Assembly (NCBI RefSeq): GCF_020829595.1
Contig: NZ_JAIVFW010000004.1
Location: 62,001 to 126,000, forward strand
Length of the DNA: 64,000 nt
Direction: 5' to 3'
DNA from: Nostoc sp. CHAB 5844
GTDB taxonomy: Bacteria; Cyanobacteriota; Cyanobacteriia; Cyanobacteriales; Nostocaceae
Part shown: piece by piece, positions 51,907 to 60,719 of the stretch
Layout of the letters: each line of letters begins with the position of its first letter
How positions within the stretch are numbered: the stretch's first letter is position 1
Translations under genes and position numbers: made by a program
Notes under the pieces: model-generated
What the model saw: the letters and a program-made list of their open reading frames with translations, nothing else
Told to the model about the DNA's origin: nothing
Databases searched by the model: none

Positions 51907-52370
51907 TAGATATCATTAATTAAATTACCCACAGTTTCCAAAATAGATTTCAGAAGTCAGAAAGCCCAAATTCAGCATGAATACTGTATGATTTGGAGAT
52001 GAATAACTGGGTTTAACCCTCCCAAAAATCTTAGAATTAGTTGTCTACAATTAATGGCGAGTTTGAATCCCCCCTCATTGATTCTGACCCTTCGACAAGC
52101 TCAGGGCATCGCTCCTGAATTCTGACTTCTGAATTCTTCTTTAATTATTTTACTCAGCACTTTTTTTGGTTATTTAACCCTCTCTTAGTAAAACTTATTC
52201 TTTGGTTGCAGGTTGAAACTGAGCATAGCTTGTCAGCGTTTGGTAATACCTTAAACAAAGCAAACTATACTCTGGTGAAATGTCGACTGAATATGTTACC
52301 TGTAGAAATAGACCATGATTAATTACACTTTAGGAAGATAACTTAAAAAAAATTTACTATTCCTAGATCC
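51907..52370. repeat. Divergent men promoter region with heptamer element
   Basis: No gene is seen in these 464 bases between menA (minus) and menF (plus). About 51945-52140 is a GAATTCT-type element: TTTCAGAAGTCAGAAAGC on the left and CTCCTGAATTCTGACTTC on the right, with CCCTTCGACAAGCTCAGGGC inside as a hairpin. Promoters of both units should lie here. Confidence 0.55.
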
Positions 52371-53786
52371 ATGACAGTTTCACCATGTCGTAACAACTTC
52401 TTTGTAAAACACAAAGACATATATCAATTTCTGTTAACGGTTCAAGAAAATTGCCTCAACAATAATTGTCGGCAAATTGTAAGTATTTCTCTCGAACTTG
52501 ACTGGGTTGATCCTTTAGTTGTATTGGATAAACTAGCGCAAGCAAATGAAATAAATTTTTACTTTGAGAACAGAGGTAAAGGAGAAGCGATCGCCGCGAT
52601 TGATACTGTGGCAAAATTACAAATTGATGGGCAAGACCGTTTTAATCAAGCAGAATATTTTATCAAAAATTGTCTAAAAAATATACTTACTTTTGGAAAC
52701 ACTAACCAGCCTTTTGCCAGTCCACGCTTTTTTTGTTACTTTAGTTTTTTTAACCAAAACATTCAATCTGACTATCCTTTTCCTTCCGCTACGATTTTTT
52801 TGCCGCGCTGGCAAATAGCTGTCAAAAATCAGCACTGTATCTTAGTAACGAACATATTAATCACAGCTAACGCCAATTTACAAAAAATTTGGCATAATTT
52901 GTGGGCTAAAATCGAACTTATTAATTCTTTAGAATACTTTTCTCCCAGACTGGATATTTTATCGACAAACTTTAGTAAGCAATCTGTAACTCAGTGTACA
53001 GAATTTAAGCGTTCTGTTGCTTCGGCTTTAGAAAAAATCCAGGCTAGTCATTTAAGCAAAATTGTGCTGGCTGATGCCTTGGATGTTCGCGCAAATCATC
53101 AGTTTGATTTATATAAATTATTAGATAATCTGAGAAAAATACATCCTAATTGTTATGTTTTTTCTACAAGTAATGGTAAAGGACAAAACTTTATTGGGGC
53201 AAGTCCAGAAAGATTGATTTGTATTCAGAATCAACAGTTAATCACAGATGCCTTAGCTGGTTCTGCACCACGAGGTAAAACACCAGCGGAAGATGCTGCT
53301 AATGCAAATCGTTTACTAAACAGTGAAAAAGAAAGGCACGAACACTCATTAGTAATTGATTTTATTACTCAACGCTTATCACAATTAGGATTATCACCCC
53401 AAATATTACCGCCACGCTTGCGACAGCTATCTAATATCCAACATTTATGGACACCCATTAGCGCCAAAGTTCCAGCTAATGTCCATCCATTAAAAATTGT
53501 TGCCCAACTGCATCCTACACCAGCCGTTGCTGGTGCTGCTAGAGATGTGGCTTGTGCAGAAATTCGCCGTTACGAAAGCTTTGAGAGGGGTTTATATGCT
53601 GCACCTTTAGGTTGGATAGACTCTGAAGGTAACTGTGAGTTCATTGTTGGGATTCGTTCGGCGTTAATTGATGGCGATCGCGCTAGACTTTACGCAGGTG
53701 CAGGTATCGTCGCCGGTTCTGATCCCGATAAAGAATTTGCCGAGGTGCAATTGAAACTTCAGGCGTTACTTAAAGCATTGGTTTAA
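52371..53786 (+). CDS. menF: Isochorismate synthase
   Basis: A 471-residue chorismate-binding enzyme making isochorismate, the first step of phylloquinone synthesis. The C-terminal catalytic domain has LSKIVLADALDVRANHQFDL, NFIGASPERLICI, LAGSAPRGKTPAEDAANANR, SEKERHEHSLVID (metal-binding Glu, His) and LYAGAGIVAGSDPDKEFAEV. The N-terminal 200 residues are variable as usual. Its location opposite menA-menC-menE supports isochorismate rather than anthranilate or salicylate chemistry. Confidence 0.93.
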   Translation: MTVSPCRNNFFVKHKDIYQFLLTVQENCLNNNCRQIVSISLELDWVDPLVVLDKLAQANEINFYFENRGKGEAIAAIDTVAKLQIDGQDRFNQAEYFIKNCLKNILTFGNTNQPFASPRFFCYFSFFNQNIQSDYPFPSATIFLPRWQIAVKNQHCILVTNILITANANLQKIWHNLWAKIELINSLEYFSPRLDILSTNFSKQSVTQCTEFKRSVASALEKIQASHLSKIVLADALDVRANHQFDLYKLLDNLRKIHPNCYVFSTSNGKGQNFIGASPERLICIQNQQLITDALAGSAPRGKTPAEDAANANRLLNSEKERHEHSLVIDFITQRLSQLGLSPQILPPRLRQLSNIQHLWTPISAKVPANVHPLKIVAQLHPTPAVAGAARDVACAEIRRYESFERGLYAAPLGWIDSEGNCEFIVGIRSALIDGDRARLYAGAGIVAGSDPDKEFAEVQLKLQALLKALV

Positions 53787-53792
53787 TCTAAA

Positions 53793-53852
53793 ATGCCAGT
53801 TAAAGATATTTACCACAATACGGTAAAAAATACCCTTAAAAAAGAAAACTAG
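53793..53852 (+). pseudogene. xisH remnant (N-terminal fragment)
   Basis: MPVKDIYHNTVKNTLKKEN followed by TAG at 53850-53852 matches the N-terminus of XisH-family proteins (MPAKDIYHDTVKNALxKDGW), with the stop at the place of the conserved Trp. The next codons continue QIT. The remaining XisH domain and a following XisI gene are absent. Confidence 0.65.
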
Positions 53853-53863
53853 CAGATTACTAA

Positions 53864-54088
53864 TGGCAATCAAAAGACGGAACAAGAATAGCCGCAGATG
53901 CTAAGGGTAACATATTAGGATCTGAGTATTTAGAAGATCCAGATGAGGAAAAACAAGAAATTGTAATAGCTCTAAACGCAAAAAGTTTAGAAGCTGCACA
54001 AAGAGAGTGTGCATGGCATTTTTATGGACAAAAATTTAAGGTCTTTCAAAAAAAAGGCCGTTGGTACTGTACAAATAAGGTAGATTAA
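53864..54088 (+). pseudogene. 75-codon open frame without a start codon
   Basis: The frame following TAA at 53861-53863 reads DGTRIAADAKGNILGSEYLE, then QEIVIALNAKSLEAAQRECA, WHFYGQKFKVFQKKGRWYCT and NKVD before TAA. It has no ATG, GTG or TTG. The composition looks like real protein, and it is followed two bases later by the gene at 54091, so it may be a truncated first gene of that pair. Confidence 0.4.
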
Positions 54089-54090
54089 TA

Positions 54091-54375
54091 ATGAAGAATT
54101 TTTTAAAGGATTTTTACGCCGAGAACAAGCCTAGAACTCTTTGCGTTCTACAAGCTTTACCAGGATTTTCTGATGAGAATATCTTACCAACTATGGCAAT
54201 GATGAACTCGCCACAACATAGTCTAAAATTCATCAAAGAATATCACCAAAAAACTTGTTCTTTAAATTCAGATGTTCCTAACTGGGAGTTAGTTGAGACT
54301 GAAATTTACAAAGAAGATAACTCTCTCTATGAAGCAATTATCGTTGCTTATTACAAACCCATAGAAAGCGTCTGA
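54091..54375 (+). CDS. Small hypothetical protein
   Basis: A 94-residue soluble protein I do not recognise: MKNFLKDFYAENKPRTLCVL, then SPQHSLKFIKEYHQKTCSLN and a C-terminal YEAIIVAYYKPIESV. It begins directly after the start-less frame at 53864-54088 and has no strong ribosome binding site of its own, which suggests it was translated by coupling. A GTAGAGAC palindrome follows its stop. Confidence 0.5.
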   Translation: MKNFLKDFYAENKPRTLCVLQALPGFSDENILPTMAMMNSPQHSLKFIKEYHQKTCSLNSDVPNWELVETEIYKEDNSLYEAIIVAYYKPIESV

Positions 54376-54395
54376 AATAAAATTACTTCTGCGGA

Positions 54396-54424
54396 GTAGA
54401 GACCTTGCATTGCAAGGTCTCTAC
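54396..54424. repeat. GTAGAGAC palindrome, copy 2
   Basis: GTAGAGACCTTGCA (54396-54409), loop T, and exact complement TGCAAGGTCTCTAC (54411-54424). The outer GTAGAGAC is shared with the copies at 38453 and 57466, while the inner stem (CTTGCA) differs yet still pairs. Confidence 0.75.
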
Positions 54425-54447
54425 CACCAAGAATATCGTTGGAATTC

Positions 54448-55752
54448 TTACATATCCCGATGGATAAATGCTTTAGCATTCGCGCCAGTGTAACTAGCAA
54501 CAATGTGACCATCACCAGTCATTTGATACTTATAAGTTACCAACCCTTCTAAGCCGACGGGGCCGCGGGGAGGCATTTGTTGAGTACTAATGCCGACTTC
54601 TGCACCAAAACCGTAGCGAAAACCATCAGCAAAGCGTGTGGAACAATTGTGAAAAACTCCAGCGGAATTTACCAACCCAAAGAAAGCTTCCGCAGTGGCG
54701 ATATCTTCAGTAAGAATTGCGTCGGTGTGGCGAGAACCGTATTGGTTAATATGAGCGATCGCATCTTCTAAAAAGTCTACAATTTTAATCGATAAGATTA
54801 AATCACTGTATTCTGTTTCCCAATCAATTTCGGTGGCGGCTACAATTTCCGGTAAAATTTCCAAAGTGCGTTTATCGCCTCGTAATTCCACATGACTGGC
54901 GGCTAAAGCGGTTGCAACTTTGGGTAAAAATTCCCCAGCAATTGATTGATGAATTAGTAAAGTTTCAATAGCATTACAAGCAGCAGCATACTGTACTTTC
55001 GCATCAACAGTAATCTCTACTGCTTTATTAATATCAGCGGCTTTATCTATATAAGCATGACAAATCCCATCAGCGTGACCGAGTACAGGAATGCGGGTAT
55101 TTTCTTGCACGAACCGCACAAAAGAATTAGAACCTCTAGGAATAATTAAATCTACATATTTATCTAATTTTAAAAGTTCTAAAGTTTCTTCTCTTGTTGT
55201 TAGCAACTGTACTGTATCAGGACTAACAGCAGTTTGCGATAATCCTTGTTTAATCGCTTTAACTATCGCTTCACAAGAACTTACAGCTTCTTTGCCACAT
55301 TTGAGAATTACGCCATTACCAGATTTAATCGCCAAAGAAACAATTTGAATAGCGGCTTCTGGACGTGCTTCAAAAATAATGCCTAACACACCCAAAGGAC
55401 AAGTGATGCGTTTGAGAATTAAGCCAGTATCAAGTTCGCGGTGAATCTGCACTTTACCGATCGGATCAGCCAGTTTACCAACATCTCGGACACCAGCGAT
55501 CGCATCTCTTAACTTATGTTCATCTAACTGCAACCGCTTGTATAGAGGTTTGGCAATTCCTGCCGCCGCCGCCGCTTGACAATCAGCCACATTTGCCTGC
55601 AATATTTCTTCTTTGGACGATTCTAACGCTTGAGCGATCGCTGCGATCGCTTGATTTTTCGCTTCTGTCGAAAGAATTGCCAATTTACTGGCAGAGGCGC
55701 GAGTTTGTTTAGCGATCTCAACTAGGGATGACCCAACTTGAACAATAGTCAT
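54448..55752 (-). CDS. proA: Glutamate-5-semialdehyde dehydrogenase (gamma-glutamyl phosphate reductase)
   Basis: A 434-residue aldehyde-dehydrogenase-fold enzyme, the second step of proline synthesis (NADPH reduction of gamma-glutamyl phosphate). Key segments: [68 protein letters not shown] with the catalytic Cys, and [19 protein letters not shown] at the C-terminus. Length is normal. Monocistronic. Confidence 0.95.
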   Translation of the reverse strand: MTIVQVGSSLVEIAKQTRASASKLAILSTEAKNQAIAAIAQALESSKEEILQANVADCQAAAAAGIAKPLYKRLQLDEHKLRDAIAGVRDVGKLADPIGKVQIHRELDTGLILKRITCPLGVLGIIFEARPEAAIQIVSLAIKSGNGVILKCGKEAVSSCEAIVKAIKQGLSQTAVSPDTVQLLTTREETLELLKLDKYVDLIIPRGSNSFVRFVQENTRIPVLGHADGICHAYIDKAADINKAVEITVDAKVQYAAACNAIETLLIHQSIAGEFLPKVATALAASHVELRGDKRTLEILPEIVAATEIDWETEYSDLILSIKIVDFLEDAIAHINQYGSRHTDAILTEDIATAEAFFGLVNSAGVFHNCSTRFADGFRYGFGAEVGISTQQMPPRGPVGLEGLVTYKYQMTGDGHIVASYTGANAKAFIHRDM

Positions 55753-55805
55753 ATCGAAAAATAACTCTTAATTATGGCACAAACATTTATTTTCCATCCT
55801 ATCAA

Positions 55806-55856
55806 TTAGTTAATAGTCAATTGTCAAAAGTCAAAAGTCAAAAGTCAATGGTTCAG
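55806..55856. repeat. GTCAAAA tandem heptamer array upstream of proA
   Basis: TTAATAGTCAATTGTCAAAA followed by AGTCAAAAGTCAAAAGTCAA is a run of six or more GTCAAAA-type units. A shorter relative (GACCATTGACTATTGACTA) lies at 56008-56030, after the nucleoside hydrolase gene. Confidence 0.8.
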
Positions 55857-56031
55857 AACTTATGCCACAACTCTCTGAAACTCTCATTCCTCCGTGTACT
55901 CTGTATCTCTGTGGTAGCCTGCGGCAAGCCGAAGAAGGCGCGTTTACGATAAATTAAGCATTTTGGTGGTTTCAACGTAAGTCCTATGGTTAAAAATTTT
56001 GGACTATTGACCATTGACTATTGACTAATAT

Positions 56032-56955
56032 TTACCTTGCCCATTGTTGCAAGATATAAGCGTAAAAAGCATCTTTATCAACTTTATCCATTGCAGAAAT
56101 CTTACGCCCGCCAGGAACGATTTTAGTCCGCCCTTGACTTAGGCCAGTGGTAATAATTTCCGTTTTCCACTCCCGCAGTTGATAAAATTCTGGGTGTCCT
56201 AAATAAGCTGTTGCCAGCACATCCCAAAAATAATAATCTTGCGGAATCACCAGTGCATAACATTGTCCGGCTAAATCAGAAATAGGATAGTGGCGTTGTT
56301 TGCCCATTTTGTACACAATGTCTGATGTCACTGGTACATTGTTCGTCAAATCTAAAGGACACATAATTATTTCAATCTGGGTTTGCCAAACTCGCGCTGC
56401 TGAAACTGCATCCCAATAGACATTCCACTCCGCCGAACCATCTTGTCCGGCTTCTAAACTTTTTTCGACATTACCACCAACATTCAACGCGCCTCCCATC
56501 CAGACAATTCTGTGAATTTTTGCTTCAATGTCCGGTGCTTTATCTAACGCCACTGCAACTGTCGTTAATGGCCCTGTTACCATTAGTGTTACTGGTTCTG
56601 GTGCTGCACGTAATATCTGCACCATAAAATCTTGACCGGGTTCTGCAACTAGAGGTGTGTGAATGGTGTCCTGCTGGTTGAGAATAGGGAGATGGTCAAC
56701 AATAAACGAATCACGCCGATAAAGACGCGGAAAAGGATTTATCCCGCGTACAGTGCTTTCGGCAACTGGGATATGCGAAAATCCCATCAAATCAATAATT
56801 TTGCGTGTAGCACTAACGGCTGGTTCAACATAACAATCAGCTGGGGTGACGACAACACCGAGAAGTTCTATATGATCCATCGTCAACAGCAGCATAGTTG
56901 CTAGATAATCATCTACACCACCGTCATGATCCATTAATACAAGTTGTTTTGACAT
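56032..56955 (-). CDS. Nucleoside hydrolase (IUNH family)
   Basis: A 307-residue calcium-dependent nucleoside hydrolase, cleaving a ribonucleoside to base and ribose. The metal site is in LMDHDGGVDDYLATMLL (the DxDxxxDD motif, here with His and Gly variants) and the substrate loop in VTGPLTTVAVAL and WMGGALNVGGNV with the Asn residues. The C-terminal Asp is probably in FWDVLATAYL. The gene is divergent from the cytosine deaminase gene, start codons only 17 bases apart. Ribokinase lies 1.5 kb away on the same strand. Confidence 0.9.
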   Translation of the reverse strand: MSKQLVLMDHDGGVDDYLATMLLLTMDHIELLGVVVTPADCYVEPAVSATRKIIDLMGFSHIPVAESTVRGINPFPRLYRRDSFIVDHLPILNQQDTIHTPLVAEPGQDFMVQILRAAPEPVTLMVTGPLTTVAVALDKAPDIEAKIHRIVWMGGALNVGGNVEKSLEAGQDGSAEWNVYWDAVSAARVWQTQIEIIMCPLDLTNNVPVTSDIVYKMGKQRHYPISDLAGQCYALVIPQDYYFWDVLATAYLGHPEFYQLREWKTEIITTGLSQGRTKIVPGGRKISAMDKVDKDAFYAYILQQWAR

Positions 56956-56972
56956 ATAAGGAGAATAAGAAA

Positions 56973-57404
56973 ATGGATGAATTTATGCAAGCTGCGATCG
57001 CACAGGCAAAACAAGGTAGACAAGAAGGTGGAATTCCTATCGGTTCCGTTCTCATCAAGGATGGCAAAATTGTTGGCAGAGGACACAATAAACGAGTCCA
57101 AGATGGCGATCCTGTTACCCATGCCGAAATCGACTGTCTCCGTAACGCAGGCAGAATTGGCAATTACAGAGGTACAACACTCTATTCAACCTTAATGCCG
57201 TGTTATTTGTGCGCTGGGGCAGTTGTACAATTTGGGATAAAAAAAGTCATCGCCGGAGAATCTCGCACATTTCCTGGTGCTAAAGAATTTATGGTATCTC
57301 ACGGCGTAGAAGTTATTGATTTAAATTTAGATGAATGCGAGCAAATGATGAGTGAATTTATTCAAACTAACCCTGAATTATGGAATGAAGATATTGGAAA
57401 TTAA
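56973..57404 (+). CDS. Cytosine deaminase, yeast Fcy1-like
   Basis: A 143-residue zinc deaminase; start at 56973, with AAGGAG nine bases upstream. Zinc ligands and catalytic Glu are in VTHAEIDCLRNAG and LMPCYLCAGAVV. The whole sequence resembles yeast cytosine deaminase: EGGIPIGSVLIKDGKIVGRG, YRGTTLYSTLMPC and the C-terminal WNEDIG match that enzyme's DWFEDIGE tail, which sits over the active site. It should convert cytosine to uracil. Neighbouring nucleoside hydrolase and ribokinase support a salvage role. Confidence 0.88.
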   Translation: MDEFMQAAIAQAKQGRQEGGIPIGSVLIKDGKIVGRGHNKRVQDGDPVTHAEIDCLRNAGRIGNYRGTTLYSTLMPCYLCAGAVVQFGIKKVIAGESRTFPGAKEFMVSHGVEVIDLNLDECEQMMSEFIQTNPELWNEDIGN

Positions 57405-57465
57405 TATACAGTACGTCTAATATAAATTGTGAAAATCAAAGTATTAGTAAGAATTGCGCGATTTG

Positions 57466-57491
57466 TAGAGACGTGAAATTTCGCGTCTCTA
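57466..57491. repeat. GTAGAGAC palindrome, copy 3
   Basis: TAGAGACGTGAAA (57466-57478) pairs with TTTCGCGTCTCTA (57479-57491) with one T-G wobble. The outer stem is the same as at 38453 and 54396. Confidence 0.7.
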
Positions 57492-57518
57492 TACCTCTCG
57501 ATTTTCACACTTCATACT

Positions 57519-58457
57519 TCACACTTCATCCTTCAACACTCCTCTTTCCTTGAGAAAAGCATCAAAAGTAAACTTATCAGGTAAAGAAGTTTGTGCGCCT
57601 GCTTTTGTTGCTGCTAAAGCGCCTGCGGCTGCACCCCAAACAACTGCTTGATGTAAAGACATTCCATTATAAAGTGCAGCTGCTAAACCACCATTAAAAG
57701 CATCACCAGCAGCCACAGTATCTACAGCCTGAACTGCAAAAGCTGGTACAAAGAATGTTTCCTCAGCCGTGGCACAAACAACACCCTTTGCACCTAGTTT
57801 CACGATCGCACATTTCACACCCCGTTGCAATAAAACCGCAGCAGCTTCTTTTGCGGACTCTGCGTTATTTACTGAAATCCCGACCAATTGCCCTGCTTCC
57901 ACTTCATTTGGTGTAATGATATCTACTAATGCATAAAGTTCATCTGGCACATTAGATTGTGCGGGTGCAGGGTCGAGAATTACTTTAACTCCTGCTTGAT
58001 GTGCCGCTTTAGCAGCAGCCACCACAGCAGCCATCGGAATTTCAAATTGTAAAAGCAATGCGGTGCTATTCGGTAATAAATCAGATAATTGCTCTACATC
58101 TTCTTGATTGACTCGCCCATTAGCACCAGGAATAACAATAATTTGATTTTCACTCCTATCATCGACAGCGATTATTGCTACTCCAGAACTGACAGTTTCA
58201 TCGATAGAAACATTGCTACTATCCACACCAGAGTTGGCCAAATTGTACAGTAATTCTGACGCAAAACTGTCTGTACCTACACGCCCAACCATCTGAGTTG
58301 GAATTTCCAACCGCGCTAATGCTACTGCTTGATTTGCACCTTTACCTCCTGGTACTTGAAAAAAATTGTTTCCTAGCAAAGTTTCTCCGGCCACTGGTAA
58401 CCGGGGTGCTGTGACTACTAAATCTATATTGATGCTGCCGAAAACAATAATACTCAT
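57519..58457 (-). CDS. rbsK: Ribokinase
   Basis: A 312-residue PfkB-family kinase phosphorylating ribose at O5. Motifs: VFGSINIDLVVTAPRLPVAG, PGGKGANQAVALARL, KVILDPAPAQSNVPDELY, IITPNEVEAGQLVGI and the catalytic AAGDAFNGGLAAALYNG (Asp base, anion hole). All are ribokinase-like rather than fructokinase-like. It follows the nucleoside hydrolase/cytosine deaminase pair and can use the ribose released by nucleoside cleavage. The array of ACTTCAT-like heptamers at 57503-57535 covers its 3' end. Confidence 0.92.
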   Translation of the reverse strand: MSIIVFGSINIDLVVTAPRLPVAGETLLGNNFFQVPGGKGANQAVALARLEIPTQMVGRVGTDSFASELLYNLANSGVDSSNVSIDETVSSGVAIIAVDDRSENQIIVIPGANGRVNQEDVEQLSDLLPNSTALLLQFEIPMAAVVAAAKAAHQAGVKVILDPAPAQSNVPDELYALVDIITPNEVEAGQLVGISVNNAESAKEAAAVLLQRGVKCAIVKLGAKGVVCATAEETFFVPAFAVQAVDTVAAGDAFNGGLAAALYNGMSLHQAVVWGAAAGALAATKAGAQTSLPDKFTFDAFLKERGVLKDEV

Positions 58458-58494
58458 AATGATGATTTTACTGAGAGAAATATAGCTGTGTTAT

Positions 58495-58791
58495 TTGTAT
58501 TTAATATTTAAAAATAGTTCAGGAAAAATAGAATTATTCTTTGAAAACAGTGCCAATGAGAAATTTGACGCAGTTGTTTTTGCTATCCCGTTTTCAACTT
58601 TACGTGAAGTAGATTTACGAGGTCTGCAACTACCACAGTGGAAAATTAATGCTATTAACAATTTTGTTTATGGAACTAACTCAAAACTAATGGTAGGGTT
58701 TAATAGTCGCCCTTGGGCTAATTTTGGTAGTAATGGTACAGCTTACGCTAATCTCCCATTTATTCAAGGAACTTGGGAAACTAACCCTTAA
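58495..58791 (+). pseudogene. Flavin amine oxidase family fragment
   Basis: A 98-residue frame opening at TTG without a good ribosome binding site. It reads FDAVVFAIPFSTLREVDLRG, LQLPQWKINAINNFVYGTNS, then KLMVGFNSRPW and GTWETNP. This is the middle part of monoamine-oxidase/phytoene-desaturase-like flavoproteins; the FAD-binding N-terminus and the C-terminal FAD motif are missing. A TAG lies four codons upstream. I read it as a truncated gene. Confidence 0.65.
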
Positions 58792-58839
58792 AATATTTTT
58801 ATCGTTCTCAACTTTCAGCAAAACACATTTTAAATATTA

Positions 58840-59061
58840 CTAAATACATCTTAAAATAGTTTCGCACTCAACAAGTTGCGTTTGTATTTGTCGGTCAGAG
58901 TATTTATTTAATGGGTAGAGAGTTAATGCAAGTTGATTTAATTTATCATCTAATTTTTCTTCTCTCCCAGGTTCAACTTCAGCAGTACAAACTGTTAATT
59001 CGTAGCGTTTTGAATGTTTGTTAAGCGCTGCGATCGCTACTAGATATAATTTATTAGCCAT
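58840..59061 (-). CDS. Small hypothetical protein
   Basis: A 73-residue hydrophilic frame: MANKLYLVAIAALNKHSKRY, then VCTAEVEPGREEKLDDKLNQ and a C-terminal VECETILRCI. HIP1 within it and a plausible protein composition support it, but the ribosome binding site is weak. The strand-helix pattern recalls ferredoxin-like folds. I cannot assign a family. Confidence 0.4.
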   Translation of the reverse strand: MANKLYLVAIAALNKHSKRYELTVCTAEVEPGREEKLDDKLNQLALTLYPLNKYSDRQIQTQLVECETILRCI

Positions 59062-59579
59062 TAGTCAAAACCGTCGGGAAACTACAAATATTAATTTAAA
59101 CAACAAGCTCACTAGCACTGATTTCGGATTTTATAGATAAAAGTGATGAAATTATGACAATGCCAGTTAATCTAAACTATGTTAACTTATTTAGAATTAG
59201 CGATATTTTTTCTCTCAAAATACCTACCTCTAGAAAATTTATTATCTTTGTATAAAATTTGAGAATAAATTTTGTGGTGGCTACAGCGGCTACTAGTTCC
59301 AAAGGGTGTATTGCCAAATATTGGCATTATTACAAACCCATAACGCAAATTTATCGTTTATGGAAAGGTGTGGATGTTCTTTGTGATGTGTCGCCAAGCT
59401 TTGCCATTCTTTTTTTAACTACAGAAATTCGCAGTTTTTTGCAACAAAGCTTAAACAACGAAAAATTTTGATGATTCGCTCATTTCGCACTTGGATAAAA
59501 TAGCAGCAAAAAAATTGACAGTCAATAGCTAAAGCGATATACCTTATCAAGGTGCAATATACGCAAATTTTTTATTCTT
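59062..59579. other. AT-rich intergenic region upstream of the CcbP-like gene
   Basis: No convincing gene is seen in these 518 bases. A 70-codon TTG frame at 59259-59471 has no ribosome binding site and reads unlike protein. The promoter of the calcium-binding protein gene should lie here; I did not find a clean NtcA box. Confidence 0.4.
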
Positions 59580-59960
59580 ATGTCTAGTGTTGAACGCGAC
59601 GAAAACAGAGAACATCGCATCGCCACAGAAATCATTGTTGATGCGGAAGATAAAGAAGACCGGGCGATGGGTTGGTATTATTACTTAGAAGAAACTTTGA
59701 ATTGTCCGTTTATGGCTAAATGGACAAAAAAATCCCGTAAAACCTCGACAACGGAAGAGAAAACTGTCGAGGTACTAGGAATGGCCCCTGATGATGAATG
59801 TTTAAAAGATATGTATGTGGAAGTAGCTGACCTCAATGGTAAAGATGATGATGTCTATTCGGCAAAATTGTCAGATATAAAGCCTATTGATGCAGATAGT
59901 GAAACTGAAGAAGCGATCGCAGATTGGCACTATTGGCTTGCTAGAGGATACAAATTCTAG
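59580..59960 (+). CDS. CcbP-like calcium-binding protein
   Basis: A 126-residue acidic protein of the CcbP type (Pfam calcium-binding CcbP family). Signature segments are ATEIIVDAEDKEDRAMGWYY, YLEETLNCPFMAKW, TVEVLGMAPDDECLKDMYVE and EAIADWHYWLARGY. In Anabaena PCC 7120 CcbP binds Ca and its removal accompanies heterocyst differentiation. The region after DLNGKDDDVYSAKLSDIKPI carries an acidic run that could bind Ca. Whether this copy is the heterocyst-linked orthologue or a paralogue cannot be decided here. Confidence 0.78.
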   Translation: MSSVERDENREHRIATEIIVDAEDKEDRAMGWYYYLEETLNCPFMAKWTKKSRKTSTTEEKTVEVLGMAPDDECLKDMYVEVADLNGKDDDVYSAKLSDIKPIDADSETEEAIADWHYWLARGYKF

Positions 59961-59979
59961 AATATAGCTATTTAGCTCC

Positions 59980-60546
59980 TTAATTATCTGATAAATAGCG
60001 AATAATCCGACAGGGGTTTCCCACAGCAACGACATTTGCAGGTATATCTTTAACGACAACACTACCAGCACCGATTGTAGTGTTGTCGCCAATTGTTACC
60101 CCTGGACAAATAATTGCATTCCCACCTATCCAAACATTGTTACCGATTTTAATTGGTGCAGCTAGTTCTCTACCAGTCAGACGAATTTCTGGTTCTACAG
60201 GATGATAAGCAGCATAAATCTGCACGTAAGGCGCACACAAAACGTTATCACCAATTTCAACTATATTGCAGTCTAAAATTACACAGCCATAGTTCATGAA
60301 TAATTTATTGCCAGCATAAATATTACTGCCGTAGTCACAGTGAAATGGCGGTACGATGGTAGTTTTTTCTCCTACCTTGCCAAATAATTCTTGTAATATT
60401 TGCTGTCTTTGCTCTTGTTGTTCAGCAATTGTACTATTGTATCTTTGCAAAATCCGACTGGCTCGCCTATTTTCAGCAACTAATTCTGGGTCTTCTGCTA
60501 AATATAACTCGCCAGCTAACATTTTTTGTTTTTCTGTTTTTTCCAT
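59980..60546 (-). CDS. Sugar O-acetyltransferase (maltose/galactoside type)
   Basis: A 188-residue hexapeptide-repeat acetyltransferase of the Maa/LacA type. The N-terminal Mac domain is visible as EKTEKQKMLAGELYLAEDPE, then the left-handed beta-helix: FHCDYGSNIYAGNKLFMNYG, CVILDCNIVEIGDNV, AAYHPVEPEIR with the catalytic His, and KIGNNVWIGGNAIICPGVTI. It transfers acetyl from acetyl-CoA to a sugar hydroxyl. It stands alone and converges with the CcbP-like gene. Confidence 0.93.
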   Translation of the reverse strand: MEKTEKQKMLAGELYLAEDPELVAENRRASRILQRYNSTIAEQQEQRQQILQELFGKVGEKTTIVPPFHCDYGSNIYAGNKLFMNYGCVILDCNIVEIGDNVLCAPYVQIYAAYHPVEPEIRLTGRELAAPIKIGNNVWIGGNAIICPGVTIGDNTTIGAGSVVVKDIPANVVAVGNPCRIIRYLSDN

Positions 60547-60719
60547 CAGATATTTTTAAGTTTTCTTAAATAAAAATATAGAATTTAAAAACAATTTTTA
60601 AAACTAATTTTAAATTATACTAATAGTTAAATTTAAACGAAAAACCTGTTTATAAATCCGAAGTTTGCCTAAATTTACCAAACTTAGTAAAAAAAACTTA
60701 GAAAAAAATTCGGAGGAAT

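Noticed and set aside
59259-59471. 70-codon frame opening at TTG
   Set aside because: No ribosome binding site, protein-unlike composition and no recognisable motif; left in the intergenic description.
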